NCBI GenBank assembly: GCA_016699515.1 | Contig: CP064978.1 | Span: forward strand, 496,001 to 560,000 | DNA length: 64,000 nt | Direction of reading: 5' to 3' | DNA from: Candidatus Peregrinibacteria bacterium | Lineage (GTDB): Bacteria > Patescibacteriota > Gracilibacteria > UM-FILTER-43-11 | Shown: positions 50,588 to 62,082 of the stretch, piece after piece | Layout of the letters: every line of letters starts with the position of its first letter | How positions within the stretch are numbered: the first letter of the stretch is position 1 | Translations under genes and position numbers: made by a program | Notes under the pieces: model-generated | What the model was told of the DNA's origin: nothing | The model's database searches: none | Seen by the model: the letters and a program-made list of their open reading frames with translations, nothing else

Positions 50588-53500
50588 TTAAAATTCTTCA
50601 ATAGCCTTTCTAATGAAGCTAAAGACGCTTCCAGCTCCTTCAGGCAATGCTTTTTCAAAAAGATCTAACTCAATTGAAGTGGCATTTTTATTGATGTAAT
50701 TACTAAGCTCGTTTTTTAATTTAGGCATACTCGTTTTTGCTTTTATTTGATATGCATCTATAATTCCCTGACTTTTAGTTCCTACTCTAAACATTAAGCT
50801 TGCAATTCCGTAGGCATTTTGCGAAGCATCAATTAAGTCCGTATCACCTACTGTATTTCGAAATTCTTCTCTGATCATACTTTCTTCAACTATATTTCCT
50901 GCCGGTCTGCCCCTTAGGGCATTCTCGGTATTATGTATAGCATTTGCAAAATGGACCACTGCATCATCTGCATCACCTAAGCCGGCCATTATTATATTAA
51001 TGGCTGCGTCTGGCATTAATGGTGCTGTTCCGATAGTTAAAGCTACTTTTTCGAATAGCTCGATGCCACTCCCTGCTGTTAATAATAAATTGTATGCAGC
51101 GTATTCTGCTGATTCAATTCGGTGCAAATAAATTGGAATTTCTTCAAAAGGAATTAAGTATGGAGTTGAATTACTAAATTCTAAGGGTAAATATGGCTCA
51201 CTCACCAGACTTATTTCTTCACCATCCATCCCCGTCGGATCATTGTACCGTAATGGATTGTTGTTGGCATATACGTATGGATTCCAACTCAAAGCATTCC
51301 CCTCATACCCAATCACCGGATCTTTTTGAATAAAGCGACCTAAGCTGGGACTATAGTAACGAGCATTCATATACACCAACTCACTTTCCGGATCGTATTC
51401 TTGACCCGTGAATTGATACTTGGTGTCCCCTGGTCCACTGGCCCCCATCACTTCTCCAAACGGAGCGTATTCCATTTGTTTGATGTCGTTTCCACTGGCG
51501 TCGGTCATCACCAACGTAGAACCGATCGGATCGGTATGAACATACTCAATGACTCCATTCGCATCGATCTGAGCAATCTGATCGATTCCGTAGACGATGG
51601 ATTTACTGCTGATGAATGGGGTGATATTGCTTGAGTTGCTCACCAATTCATTGATCACCCGATTGCCATCGTTCACATAGAAAGTTAAATTGATTCCACT
51701 TTGCCGATCGATACTTTGCAATTTAACGGTACGGTTTCCCTTATGATCATACAAGTAGCGAACGGCCTGTTGAGTAAAGCTGGTTCCGTAGGGATTTTCT
51801 TGATACCACGTATTTTGAATGCTGCGTAGGTTTCCTTCTGGATCATATGTGTAGTCGATGCTTCGCACATTCGTATCCAGACGACGATAGTCTTCTCGGG
51901 TTAAGCTTCCGTTTCCATCGTACGTGTAATCGATCACCACGCGCCCGTCTTCGATGAGACTTTGGATGAGTTCGTTGTTGATATGAACATATAAATTGTA
52001 GCTGTTATTAAACCCGTTCGATTGAAACCGGTTTCCGGTGTTGTCGTATTGATAAATTTTGTCAGCTCCTCCAAAGCCGGCGCCACCCGGAATGCCGGAA
52101 TCCTGAATGAGCTGCAGTTGGCCAACGGTATTGTAAACATAATCGATCGTTCGTGTGGTGTTACCTGCGACTTGATCGATCAATTGAGAGCGATTGTGAT
52201 TGACGGTGTATTGGTATTGTTGGCGACGGAGCTGTGTGGTTCCGCTTTGAATGGTGAGGTTGTTGATGCGATTGACCGAATCAAAACCGTGCGTTTGCAC
52301 CACGCCATTGCCGTAGGTAATTTGAGATACTTTTCCAACGGGTGAATAATCGTAATCGGCTAAAACCGTTGTGCCCAAGGCGACGGTGTTTAATAAATTA
52401 CGATTGTCATACGTGTAATCAAATACGCGTCCAAGTGCGTCGGTGCGCTGAGTGAGCTGTCCATTATTGTTGTACTGATGACTGATGTTGACGCTTGGAC
52501 CGGTGTTTATATTGAGTCCCGATTCCCAATCGATGGCGTCGAATTGTTGCAGCTCGGTAAGGGGTTGATTGAGAGCATCGTACGTATAGGTGGCGCGATG
52601 CGTATCGTGATTCACGTTTAACACGTTCCCCCAATTGTCGTAGGTATAATCCACCCGTTGATTGCCAAACTGTTTGGTGACCAATCGATTCAGTGCGTCA
52701 TAACTATAATCGATTTGTTCGTTGTTACCCGTCAGCTCACTGGATAGATTTCCATTCGCATCATAGGTGTAGGTGCTGGTGTGACCGTTCGCATAGCCTA
52801 TACTGGTTTGCTGGTTATTCGCATTATAACTGGCGGTGTTGAACGAACGGAATGCACTGGTTTTATTTCCGTTGTTATCATAGGTGTAGTCAACGCCTAC
52901 GGGAACTTGGGTGGTGTCAAAATTAATGGCTAACCCGTTTTCCGAAAGCAATCGATTGATGTTGTCGTACAAATAAACCCAATTTTCTATGCCGTCATTT
53001 TTTTCGGTTAGGTTGTTTTTACTATCGTAGACATAAGTTTTTTGCGTTCCGTTTTGATCTTGAATTACGGTATTACGGTTTCTTCCGTCGTACTGATAGT
53101 CGACATCGGTTCCGTCGGCGAGTACTTTTCGCACAATATTTCCCGCTTTGTCGTATGTATAATCTTCGCCCAAATTAGCCGCGTCGCGCTGCGTGATCAC
53201 TCGATTGAAGGCGTCGTAGGTATAGGTGGTGGTGTTGTTTTCTCTATCACGCTCAGTTAGCACATTGCCTGCCGGATCGTAGGTGCGAACCACACTGTTT
53301 CCATTTGCATCGGTTTCGCGTGTTCTTTGATTCAGGGCGTCGTATTGATAAGTGCTCACATGTGTGTTGTTGGTAGTAGCATTGGTTTGCCGATCCACAA
53401 ACTCCACCACGTTGCCATTGCCATCGTAAAAGGTTAGTGATTCCAAATTGATGGCATTCACTTCGCGAATGGCCCGATTGAGCTCGTCGTATTCATAATT

Positions 53501-56500
53501 CGTGCTGGCTCCGTTGGTATTGCGATCACTGGTAACGCTTTGGGCTCGCGGCAGCAATACACTGGTTCGATTGTTGTTAGCGTCGTAGGTATAAGTGGTA
53601 CTATTCCCTTCTCCATCAGTGTAGAGCGTTAGGTTGTCATTGGCGTCGTATGCATAGCTCGATGTGTTCCCACTGGCATCCACCCGTTCCACCACTCGAC
53701 CGAATCCGTCGTAAATCAGTTGTTCCACCAGGGTTAATACCGTTGATGGAAATTCTCGTTTTTCAGTGAGCTGATTGCGCGCGTTATAGATTTGTACCAT
53801 GGTTTTAATCCCCGCTTCTTGAATCAGGTTTCCATTGGCGTCGTATACGCTTGACAAAGTTCCAATCGGATCCTGAATTTGCAGCAATTGATGGACCGAA
53901 TCGTATGCGTAGGTGGTGATAAAATTCGCGCCCATTTCGGGGTGAGTTTCACTGATCTTATTTCCGGCCAGATCATAAGTATAATTCACCGTGATGTCGT
54001 CGGTTGCGTCGTTTGGATCCCCTTCTTTGATTACGATTAGCAAATTGGCTCCTGGCTTGGTTTCGTATTCCATGTTGCCGTCCCAAACGTAGCGCGTCAC
54101 GTATCCTCGCTCATTGGTTTCGGTCAGCCTATTCCCCTCTTCATCATAGGTATAGGCACGAGTGTTGGTTAATGCATCGGTTTGTAATCGCAAATTTCCT
54201 TCTGTGTCGTAACTCCAGGTGGTCGTGTTTCCGCGATCGTCTGTTTTTTGGGTAAGATTTCCGTAGACGTCATGCTGAAAATTTTCGTTTATTGTATCGG
54301 TTGCCCCGCGTGCATTAGTTACCTGAATGCTTGTGCTGGCTAAATAATTTCCGTTCGCATCGTATCCATACGTCACCACGTTTCCACGTCGGTCGGTGTG
54401 AGTGAGAACGTTTCCAAACGCATCATATGTGTAGGATTCACTGTTTCCACGTGGATCGGTTTGGCTATCTAAATTTCCGGTTGTGGGATTGATCGTGTAT
54501 TGCCACACTTTTTGATCCGTCGTTGCAATGGCTCCCGTGCTATCGGCCACTGTGATGGTTTTGTTGATCAGCTGATTGAAGGTATTTTCGTAAACGTAGG
54601 TATGCGTGGTTTGAAGACTGACGTTGTTTCCGATTCCAGCGTGATTTCCGGTGATGTTCGGCAGTACTTCGCTTACTTTTCGGCGGAGTGAATCGTAACC
54701 AAAGCTGGTTATATTGCCGTTGCGGTCGGTAATGGTTTGCACCAGACCGTCTGGGTCGTACGTATATAGAATCGGGAACCCGAGCCCATCTCGTTTGTAG
54801 ATCAATTGTTCGTTGGCGTTGTAACAATAAATATCGTCGTAGGTTAATCCCATGGCTCGTGGAGCGGTAACCGTTGTGCATTTGGTGCTTCCGGGCACTT
54901 CAAGGCTTGCACCTCCATAGGCGATATAATACACACGTTGATCGACCGTTCCTGCCACCGGATTGGTTTCGCTTTGGCTGATGACTCGTCCTTGGGTATC
55001 GTAGCGATTGATGAGCACTGTTCCGCGTTTGTCGGTGTAGGTGAGCATGCGGTGATTGGCATCGTAGGTAAAACTACGAGTGAAGGTTTCCACAGTTCCT
55101 TGATACGCTCGGTTGCTGGTGACCGTTACCAAATCTCCGTTCGCATCATAAGTGTAATTCACCGTTCGGCGTTCCGACGTTACTGGATTGATCGCTTCGG
55201 TTAAGCTGATGATTTTATCCCATTCGGTTGAATTGATGTCCCCGTAGGTTAATTGAATTTGTCGGCCCGATGCATCACTCACCGAAGTTAAAAGTGGAAT
55301 ATCGCGCGTGAGTGTGTAGTTGAGCGTGGTGGTGTTTCCATTGCGGTCCACGATCTCTTCCAGCATTGCCATTGATGAGCTCAACACCCGATTGAACCGA
55401 TATTCCACCGCGTCTAGAGTACGGTAGATGTAAGAATTGTTGGCCGTATTTTCGGTTAATGTGGCTGTGACGCCTTCGGGGGCCTGATAGGTCTGAGTGT
55501 TGGCATCGTAGGTGAATAACACTCCCAAATTTCCGCCAAAATTAACCATTACGTCTCCCGAATGTGGATCTTTAAAGGCGTAGGTGTTGTAACTAAAATT
55601 CCACCCGTTCCCCATGCGATTGATAAAATCAGGCAGGGCACTGTTATACGTTCGTTCGAATTTGATGGATACTCCGCGCCCGGGCAATTCAAAATCGACT
55701 TGATGAAATTCAAAGGCACCGGTTCTTAAATTCACCGGATCAGCTCCGTGTGATCCCATTTGAATGTCATTAAATTGCGATAAATAATTTCTTTGATTCA
55801 AGTCAAACAATTGCATGGTCTGTGGGTTGGCGCTTGGGCCCGGGTTCGTTCCGCCCGCTTTTTCTTCCAGGTCGGCAAAGCCATCGCATTCACTATCCAC
55901 CAATCCTCGGATGGTGCATCCATTTCGAGGGTTATAGCCTGGATTGCCACCGTTGGGTGTTCCACTGTATCCCTGTGGTTCAATGTAAACGGTTCCCGTA
56001 GCTGTGGTGCTATTGTTTGCAAAATTGGCATCAAAAAATCCCGGTGGAGCAAAAATGCTCCCTCGAATTTGATAGGTGCGATACAAATCTACATCTCCCG
56101 GAATGGTCGCGGTGAATGTGCGGGTGACGGTTGAATTTGGAGCCAAATTGATCGAAGTCGGAGTGATGTTCGCCAGCGGATACTGGCCGCCATTGACCGA
56201 GTCAATAAAATCGATTCCGCTTACAATCCCATTCACCGTGACGTTTGATAGATTCGATACATCCATTTGAAAGCTGATGGTGTTGTACGGATTTTGCACA
56301 CCCGCGCTTAGATAGCTTGCTGCACTGGTTGCTAGGTCGGCGGCAGTTGCGCTGCTGATGGCGAGGTCTAAATTTAAATTATTATTCCCTTCATTGGATT
56401 CACTGACCTGGTTTTGAGAATCCACCCGCACCACGATTGCGTTTTGCCCTAGGGCTACGTGTCCTGTGCCGTTCGCTAAAAATTGGCTAGTGAATGTTGC

Positions 56501-59450
56501 GGTTGCGCCTGGCTGTAACCCGGCAAGGGCCCAACTTTGCTGGCTGGTTTGACCCGTATTTGCAAATAGTCCACTGTTGCGCCAGCTTTCGATGGTGGAC
56601 GGGCCCGAAGCGGATGCTCCTGTATTTGCGACCGTAAAGCTTAAATTGATGACATCGTTTTCTTGGGCGCTGACCGTTCCCCATTGGTTGAGTGGAATAG
56701 GGTTACCGCTATTGTTGTTTAAGTAATACGAGGCTTGGCTAATATTTAAATCGGCCCCCGGTGTTACTTGATAGTTGGCGGGACTCACCCAATCGTTATT
56801 CTGTTCTCCATTCCCTATTTCATTCGCGGTGTTGGTTGCGTCCACGCGCCAATCGAGTTTGTAGTCCGAGGCGGACGGAGCACTTTGTGGCACAGTGAAT
56901 GTGAAGGGCAGTTCGATTAAATTACTACTCACTGGCAGCGAGCCGTAGTTGATGCGCTGCATTCGATACTGCACGTCGAACACTTCGGGAGCTTGCTTAA
57001 AATATAAATCGATCACTCCAGCGGGTGCGATTGCATTGCCGACGTTTCGAACGCGCACTACCCCACTGACCGTTTCACCGGGTGATACAATCGTTTGATT
57101 GTTGTTCAGGTATCCTTGGATTCCAGTTACGTCGGGTCCGCTGGCTCCCTGCACGTTGATGACGACGTAATGATAATTATCAAATTCATTGGTTTCGGTG
57201 GTTTCTGCGCCTGCATCAATCCAAAAACCGATGGCGTAATTTCCTGTTGTGGTGGGGGCAGTGTAGTTATAGGGCACTTCAAAATCTGAAAGCCCTCCTC
57301 CACTCGTCATGAACGAATAAGTGTTGTGTTGCACGCGGTTGGCAATGCTATAAACCGGTAATGAGCCTGAATTTGAAAATACGTCCAAATCGCCACGACC
57401 CACATTGCTGATTCCGTTGTTTACCCCTCGAAAGGTGAAATTGATTGTGCTGCCGGGCGCAACGTTGATCACCTGGCTACTATTTGTGGCCTGGGACGCC
57501 CCCCCATTTACGCTAGCGTTTACATCGCTAAATCGGGCGTTGGCTTGAGCAACGATATTAAGCGGACTTGGTCGTCGCCATCCATTGTCACTTTCATTGC
57601 TTTCGTTGGCGGTGTTCGTTGCGTCGATCGTCCAATATAATTCATAATCATTTCCTTCGGCAGCGTTGTAGGGCAATGAGTAATTAAAACTTAGATTCTG
57701 GCTTGCCCCCGCGGCTAAGCTTCCATAGCTTATGGTTTGAATTCGATTGCCTACATTCCAATTGATCCCCCCTTTTTCTAAATATAAATACAGCTGTCCG
57801 GCTGGAGCACTGGCACTTCCGTTGTTGATAATGCCAATTGAGCCCACCAGCGGATCGCCTGGCCGAGCGGGTAAATTGGTGTTTAGTGTGAGTCCATTGT
57901 CGGTTAAGTTTGGTTGCCCCACTGTTGAATAATTAACCTCCAGATAGGGCCATTTTTGATAGTCGCTGCCGCTGCCGTAGCGCGATGAGTAAAACCGAAA
58001 CACGTAATTGGGCCAGGGATTTGTGCTCCAAGGGGTCCAGCTTAGAAGCGGTTTTAGTAAAAATCCATTGTTGCTACTGGTTCCAGCAACCCAGCTTCGC
58101 ACCGCGTCGGTTACATCAAAATTCACCGGTGTGTCTACCGAGGTTCCGGTGATGGTTCGTCCGCCCAATGGAGTTAAATTTCCACTCAATTGACTGTACG
58201 TTACCGTGCTTTGATTCCAGCTTGTGCCGATTTGAAACGCTCGTAAACTGGATGATCCGTACGTGGAAGGAATGGGTTGATCATCAAGCATCAGATGTAA
58301 GAATGCCGAATCGATTTGGCTGTTTGCCGGAATGTTGCTCCAATTGGTGTTGAATTTAACGATTGAAGTGTGGGCCGTGTTTTGAGCCATGTCGTAACCG
58401 GCTATCAAGTAGCTGTCGGTGTAGCGTGTTTCAAATCCACTTGGAAAAAACACCGGATCTTGCAGGCTGACCAGTCTTAGATCGGTTACACTTGTACAAT
58501 AGCTGTTTGTGCTTTGATAACAATAAAAATAGGTGGGATCGATCACGACCGGATACACGCGATCGGGATCTTGTAGATACTCACTTGTTAATTCAATGCC
58601 TAATTCCAGTACTCCGTTTTGTTCGCGAAATTGATAAGGGACGTTTTGAATGGCTGAGTTTTTTTCTGACTGATCGAACACAATCGCTTCTCCAACGTAC
58701 ACTTCGGTTCCATTCACCGTTTTAATGATGAGCGGTTTTTTTTAACAATTCATCGCCGGTTTTAATTTTATTTCCTTGATCGTCTTGAAGCACCGCTCCT
58801 TCCGGTAGCGTGATTTTTTCCCAAAAAATAATCGATTCGTCGGGTTTCAGAATGCTTGGTTTTTGATTGAGCGTGATGGTTTTGCGGCGCACTCCTCCTT
58901 CGTCATCAAATCGAACGTCGACGTTGGGGTATAGTTCCGTGTACTCTGTTACGTCTGACGAATCTTGCTTACCTTGTTTAAACGATGCGTTTTTTAGTGG
59001 CATCAGCTCTTTTGATCCCATTTGCATCGTTCCGGCGGCAAATTCTATTTCACTTTTTGATGATTCGGGAATACTGAATTGATAACCGCGCTCGTCTTTT
59101 TTGAGTTGGGTTTCTGGAGTTTGATGAAACAGGTTCCAGTCTTTGGTTTGTGTGGCCAGGCCTTCGCTTTGTTCAACCAAAGGTCGTGGCATTTGGTAAT
59201 ACCGATCGGTTATGCTCCCATCTTCGTTTAAGCGCCGGTCTGTTGTGGGGTCAATCACTTTAAATTCCCCCAGCTCCAGAGGGTTGCTGGGTGCATTTTC
59301 AACTCTTATGGGCTCTTCGATGGATTGAATTTTTTCTTGTGCTAAGCCGTTTTCAACTAAAATATGCAAGGGGCTCAGAGTTAGAACCATTGCCATAAAG
59401 AAGCTCAGTACTTTTTTGTCCTTTCTCTTTCGAATAAAAAAATCCATCAT
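50588..59450 (-). CDS. Giant secreted Rhs/YD-repeat protein 2 with a different C-terminal tip (one frameshift)
   Basis: The signal peptide (ending NGLAQ) and N-terminal beta region are in the frame 58722-59450. An extra A in an 8-A run at about 58739 shifts it, and the rest reads on to 50588 without a break. The order matches Rhs 1: DNRLRE-like and CARDB-like domains, SECDGFADLEEK, a DUF6531-like domain (GADPVNLRTGAFEF, about residue 1237), YD repeats, and the Rhs core ending DPTG. The tip of about 213 residues starts MDGEEISLVSEP and ends FSFIRKAIEEF; it is AT-rich, mostly helical and unrelated to the Rhs 1 tip. Corrected length is 2953 residues. It is the first gene of the 21-kb minus-strand run. 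No small immunity-sized gene follows it. Confidence 0.9.
51234..51604 (-). repeat. Rhs core segment nearly identical to 39221-39591
   Basis: This is the partner of the 371-bp segment in Rhs 1. A run of about 160 bp in its middle is completely identical, while the YD repeats and tips outside it differ strongly. Confidence 0.92.
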
Positions 59451-59685
59451 AAAAATTATAATATTAATTAATTCTTAAATCTGGTTTGGCACAAAATTAC
59501 TTTTGTTTTTTAATAGATTTTTTTGTTTTTACCGCTGATTTTTTTCATCTTACGTTTCATTCTTTCGTTTTGGCAAGCGCTTTTTGTTGGCTTCACCTCA
59601 TTTCATAGTTTTATTCTTTATTTTTTACCTTAAAATAGCCGCTTTTTTTAAGTTGACCAAAACGCGAGCGATATTTTTGATATAT
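59451..59685. other. AT-rich spacer upstream of Rhs 2
   Basis: No confident gene is seen. On the minus strand a TATAAT at about 59460-59455 lies only five bases before the Rhs 2 ATG, so any transcript from it would be almost leaderless; no good -35 accompanies it. A possible 28-codon, very basic frame occupies 59510-59596 on the minus strand (GTG start, ending KNKKIY), but I cannot support it as a gene. Confidence 0.4.
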
Positions 59686-60114
59686 TTATTGAGTTGCGTC
59701 GGTGCTGCCAAATCCTCCTCGGCTTTCGTTTTTTATGAAGTCGACTTCTTCAAATTCGAAACGGTCCACTCGCACAAAGAGCCCCAGCAATTTTTGCACC
59801 ACGCTCAATATCCACCGTTTGATCGGTGAAATTGTACATTTGAATTTTTACTTCATCCTCTGGCCCGCAGTAATCTTGATCAATCACTTAATTCCATGAG
59901 GCTTGAAAGCCTGTGTTTTCGCGGTGTGGGAACTGCGCGACGCGCAATGATCAAGGCATATCTGGGCACTTCGACAATCACGTTGGCTGGAATCAGGCAA
60001 GCTCCCCGGCTTGATGCTTGTTTTTCGCGTGCCAACAACCAAACCAACCGATCCACGAGTTTCGTAGATCGGTAGAGGTAGTGATTGATCGATTCGTTTT
60101 AGTTTAACTTTCAT
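59686..60114 (-). pseudogene. dut: dUTPase-like gene broken by several indels
   Basis: Reading across frames gives the dUTPase/dCTP-deaminase-like pattern: MKVKLKRIDQSLPLPIYETRGSVG, then LLARE, LIPANVIVEVPRYALII, RSS, HGI, DQDYCGPEDEVKIQMYNFTDQTVDIERGAKIA, VDRFEFEEVDF, and the C-terminal Gly-rich motif RGGFGSTDATQ ending at TAA 59686. The enzyme would hydrolyse dUTP to dUMP. At least five frame changes occur within 430 bp, more than in any neighbour, and some are not in homopolymers. It is either a real decaying gene or a poorly resolved stretch. It follows rplA by about 60 bp. Confidence 0.65.
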
Positions 60115-60176
60115 TCGATTCAAGATTACAGCCTTATTTCCTACAATCTAGCACCGATCGTCTATTGTCTTTTTGA

Positions 60177-60874
60177 CTAGGCTTCGTCCATTACTTTGTT
60201 GTCCAAGCGAATTCCGGGGCTCATAGAGCTGCAAATGGTGATCGATTTTACAAAAGTTCCCTTTGCACCACTGGGTTTGTTGTCTTTGATTGCCTTTAGA
60301 AGTGCTTTTAAATTGTTTTCGAGAGCCTCTTGCTTGAACGAGACTTTTCCGAAAATGGTATGCATTTCCCTCTTTATCGTTACGAAATTCCACACGACCG
60401 CGGCTGAGCTCTTCGATGGTTTTTACGATATCTTGAGTTACCGTTCCGGATTTTGGATTGGGCATTAGGCCTTTTTGACCCAGTGTTTTTGCCACTTTAC
60501 CCAATTTTTTCATAGTGGTTGGGGTAGCAATCACAATGTCGTAATCGAACTTTCCTTTTTCGAACTCGGCAATCAAGTCGTCCAAGCCGGCAGCCACCGC
60601 TCCCGCATCTTTAGCGATTTTAACCTCATCGTCGCCAACCACCGCCGCAATTTTTACTTTTTGACCGGTGCCATGTGGCATCACCAACGTGCTGCGGATG
60701 GTTTGATCCGCTTTGCGAGGGTCAATATTGAGACTTAGGTGTAGCTCGGCGGTTGCATCAAACTTGGTGGTTGATACTTTCTTTAAAAGCCCAATCGCTT
60801 CGGATAGGGACGCTACCAACGGTTTTATTTGAACTTTTCAGAGCCGCTCGGTACTTTTTACTGTAGTGAGCCAT
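60177..60874 (-). CDS. rplA: Large ribosomal subunit protein uL1 (two frameshifts)
   Basis: uL1 forms the L1 stalk and in many bacteria represses its own operon. From ATG 60874 the sequence starts MAHYSKKYRAALKSSNK. An extra A near 60825 leads into LVASLSEAIGLLKKVSTTKFDATAELHLSLNIDPRKADQTIRSTLVMPHGTG. Further on are GLMPNPKSGTVTQDI and RGRVEFRNDKEGN. Two bases missing near 60358 lead to TIFGKVSFKQEALENNLKALLKAI...FVKSITICSSMSPGIRLD, the family ending. Corrected length is 232 residues, the normal size. It follows rplK, as is usual. Confidence 0.92.
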
Positions 60875-60960
60875 AATGATGGTGTTAACGTGGTGTTTCT
60901 CGCGAGCGAGCTCTGCGGCTTCGGGCCTCCCACATACTTGGATTTAACAATTACAGACTA

Positions 60961-61385
60961 TTATTGTTCGACGGTTACTTCCATGCCGCGCGGTACCAGC
61001 GATGATTCTCATTGCCTGTTCAACGTCGTTTGCGCACCAAATCGCTCATCTTTGTTTCAGCAATTTGTCCAAGTTGTTCTTTACTTAAATTACCCACTTT
61101 ATCGGTGTGCGGTTTTTTGCTTCCCGATTTAATTCCAGCGGCCTTTTTTACCAATTCAGACGCAGGAGCGGTTTTGGTAATAAAGGTAAAGGTTCGGTCG
61201 TCGTACACGCTAATCAATACGGGAACGATCGTATCCCCCAGCTCTTTGGTGGTGTTGTTGAATTGATTACAAAAATCTTGGATGTTCAAACCGTGTTGAC
61301 CGAGCGCTGGACCTACCGGAGGTGCAGGATTTGCTTTTCCTGCCGGGATTTGAAGTTTAATGAGTTTAACAACTTTTTTAGCCAC
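60961..61385 (-). CDS. rplK: Large ribosomal subunit protein uL11 (two indels near C-terminus)
   Basis: uL11 builds the GTPase-associated centre with 23S rRNA. The frame from 61385 has the classic MAKKVVKLIKLQIPAGKANPAPPVGPALGQHGLNIQDFC and KTAPASELVKKAAGI. Near 61032 one extra base and near 60991 two missing bases disrupt the end. Reading across gives ANDVEQAMRIIAGTA and RGMEVTVEQ with TAA at 60961-60963, for 141 residues, exactly the usual length. Confidence 0.94.
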
Positions 61386-61393
61386 TTGATGTT

Positions 61394-61452
61394 TAATTAC
61401 GAATTAAGAATTAGGCCGTGTCTGCCCAAGTCAGGCAGGAATTACAAATTTA
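61394..61452. repeat. Heptamer array interrupted by a GC-rich inverted repeat
   Basis: TAATTAC, GAATTAA and GAATTAG (61394-61414) are followed by a GC-rich block with arms CTGCC (61422-61426) and GGCAG (61434-61438). GAATTAC and AAATTTA then resume at 61439-61452. This is the third copy of the heptamer-palindrome-heptamer plan. Confidence 0.7.
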
Positions 61453-61461
61453 TTAGCGGAG

Positions 61462-62081
61462 TTATTTTAGAGGAAAAAGTTTAAAAGTCAATTTAAAGTA
61501 ACGAGGCAATAATTTTCTGATGTCATTGTAGGCCTCTTTCATTTTCACATGTTCGTATTGGAAGCCATAAATCGTGTCCTTAATTTGAACCAACAAAAAG
61601 GCAGTGCTCAAATTATTTTGATCATTTAAAACAAGCTGTTGTGTCCAAATTGACTGTTTTCATTGATGCTTTCAGCCGCAACGTTCAACTGGGCAACCAT
61701 TTGCAATTTAACGTCCAAATAGGTTAGGCTGCCTTGCCCGACCTTTCCTAGAATTTCATAAATCACCAAGCTAATTTCGCTGGAGCCCTCTCTGGCCAAT
61801 TCATTGCGGTACTGCATGGTGTTTTCCACCGAGCTCAGATTAATTTTTTCGAAAAGCAGTGGCGTTTCGATCTGCTTTTGGTTTACATAGCCCCAGTTGG
61901 TTTGCCCCGGCATTATGGTTTGAGCGCTGAGCGTGGTTTTTAATTCGTTTGAACCGGCTTCTGTTTGATTGGCACTGCTACTTGGCAACACCTCTGTTCC
62001 TTTAAAGTTCAGATAATAGTCTGTACTTACGAACAGCGAAATGAGCACGAGCAATGTGATAAAAATGGGGAGTTTTCCCAT
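61462..62081 (-). CDS. Membrane-anchored protein of unknown function between nusG and rplK (one frameshift)
   Basis: The protein has an N-terminal membrane helix (about residues 4-20), a Ser/Asn/Thr-rich segment, and an ectodomain with PLLFEKINLSSVENTMQYRNELAREGSSEISLVIYEILGKVGQG. A T missing in a T-run at about 61637 truncates the frame at 61626. Reading across adds LNDQNNLSTAFLLVQIKDTIYGFQYEHVKMKEAYNDIRKLLPRYFK and a stop at 61462, for 206 residues. It starts one base after the nusG stop. Genes for exported proteins are not normally found between nusG and rplK. I do not recognise the family. Confidence 0.7.
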
Positions 62082-62082
62082 G

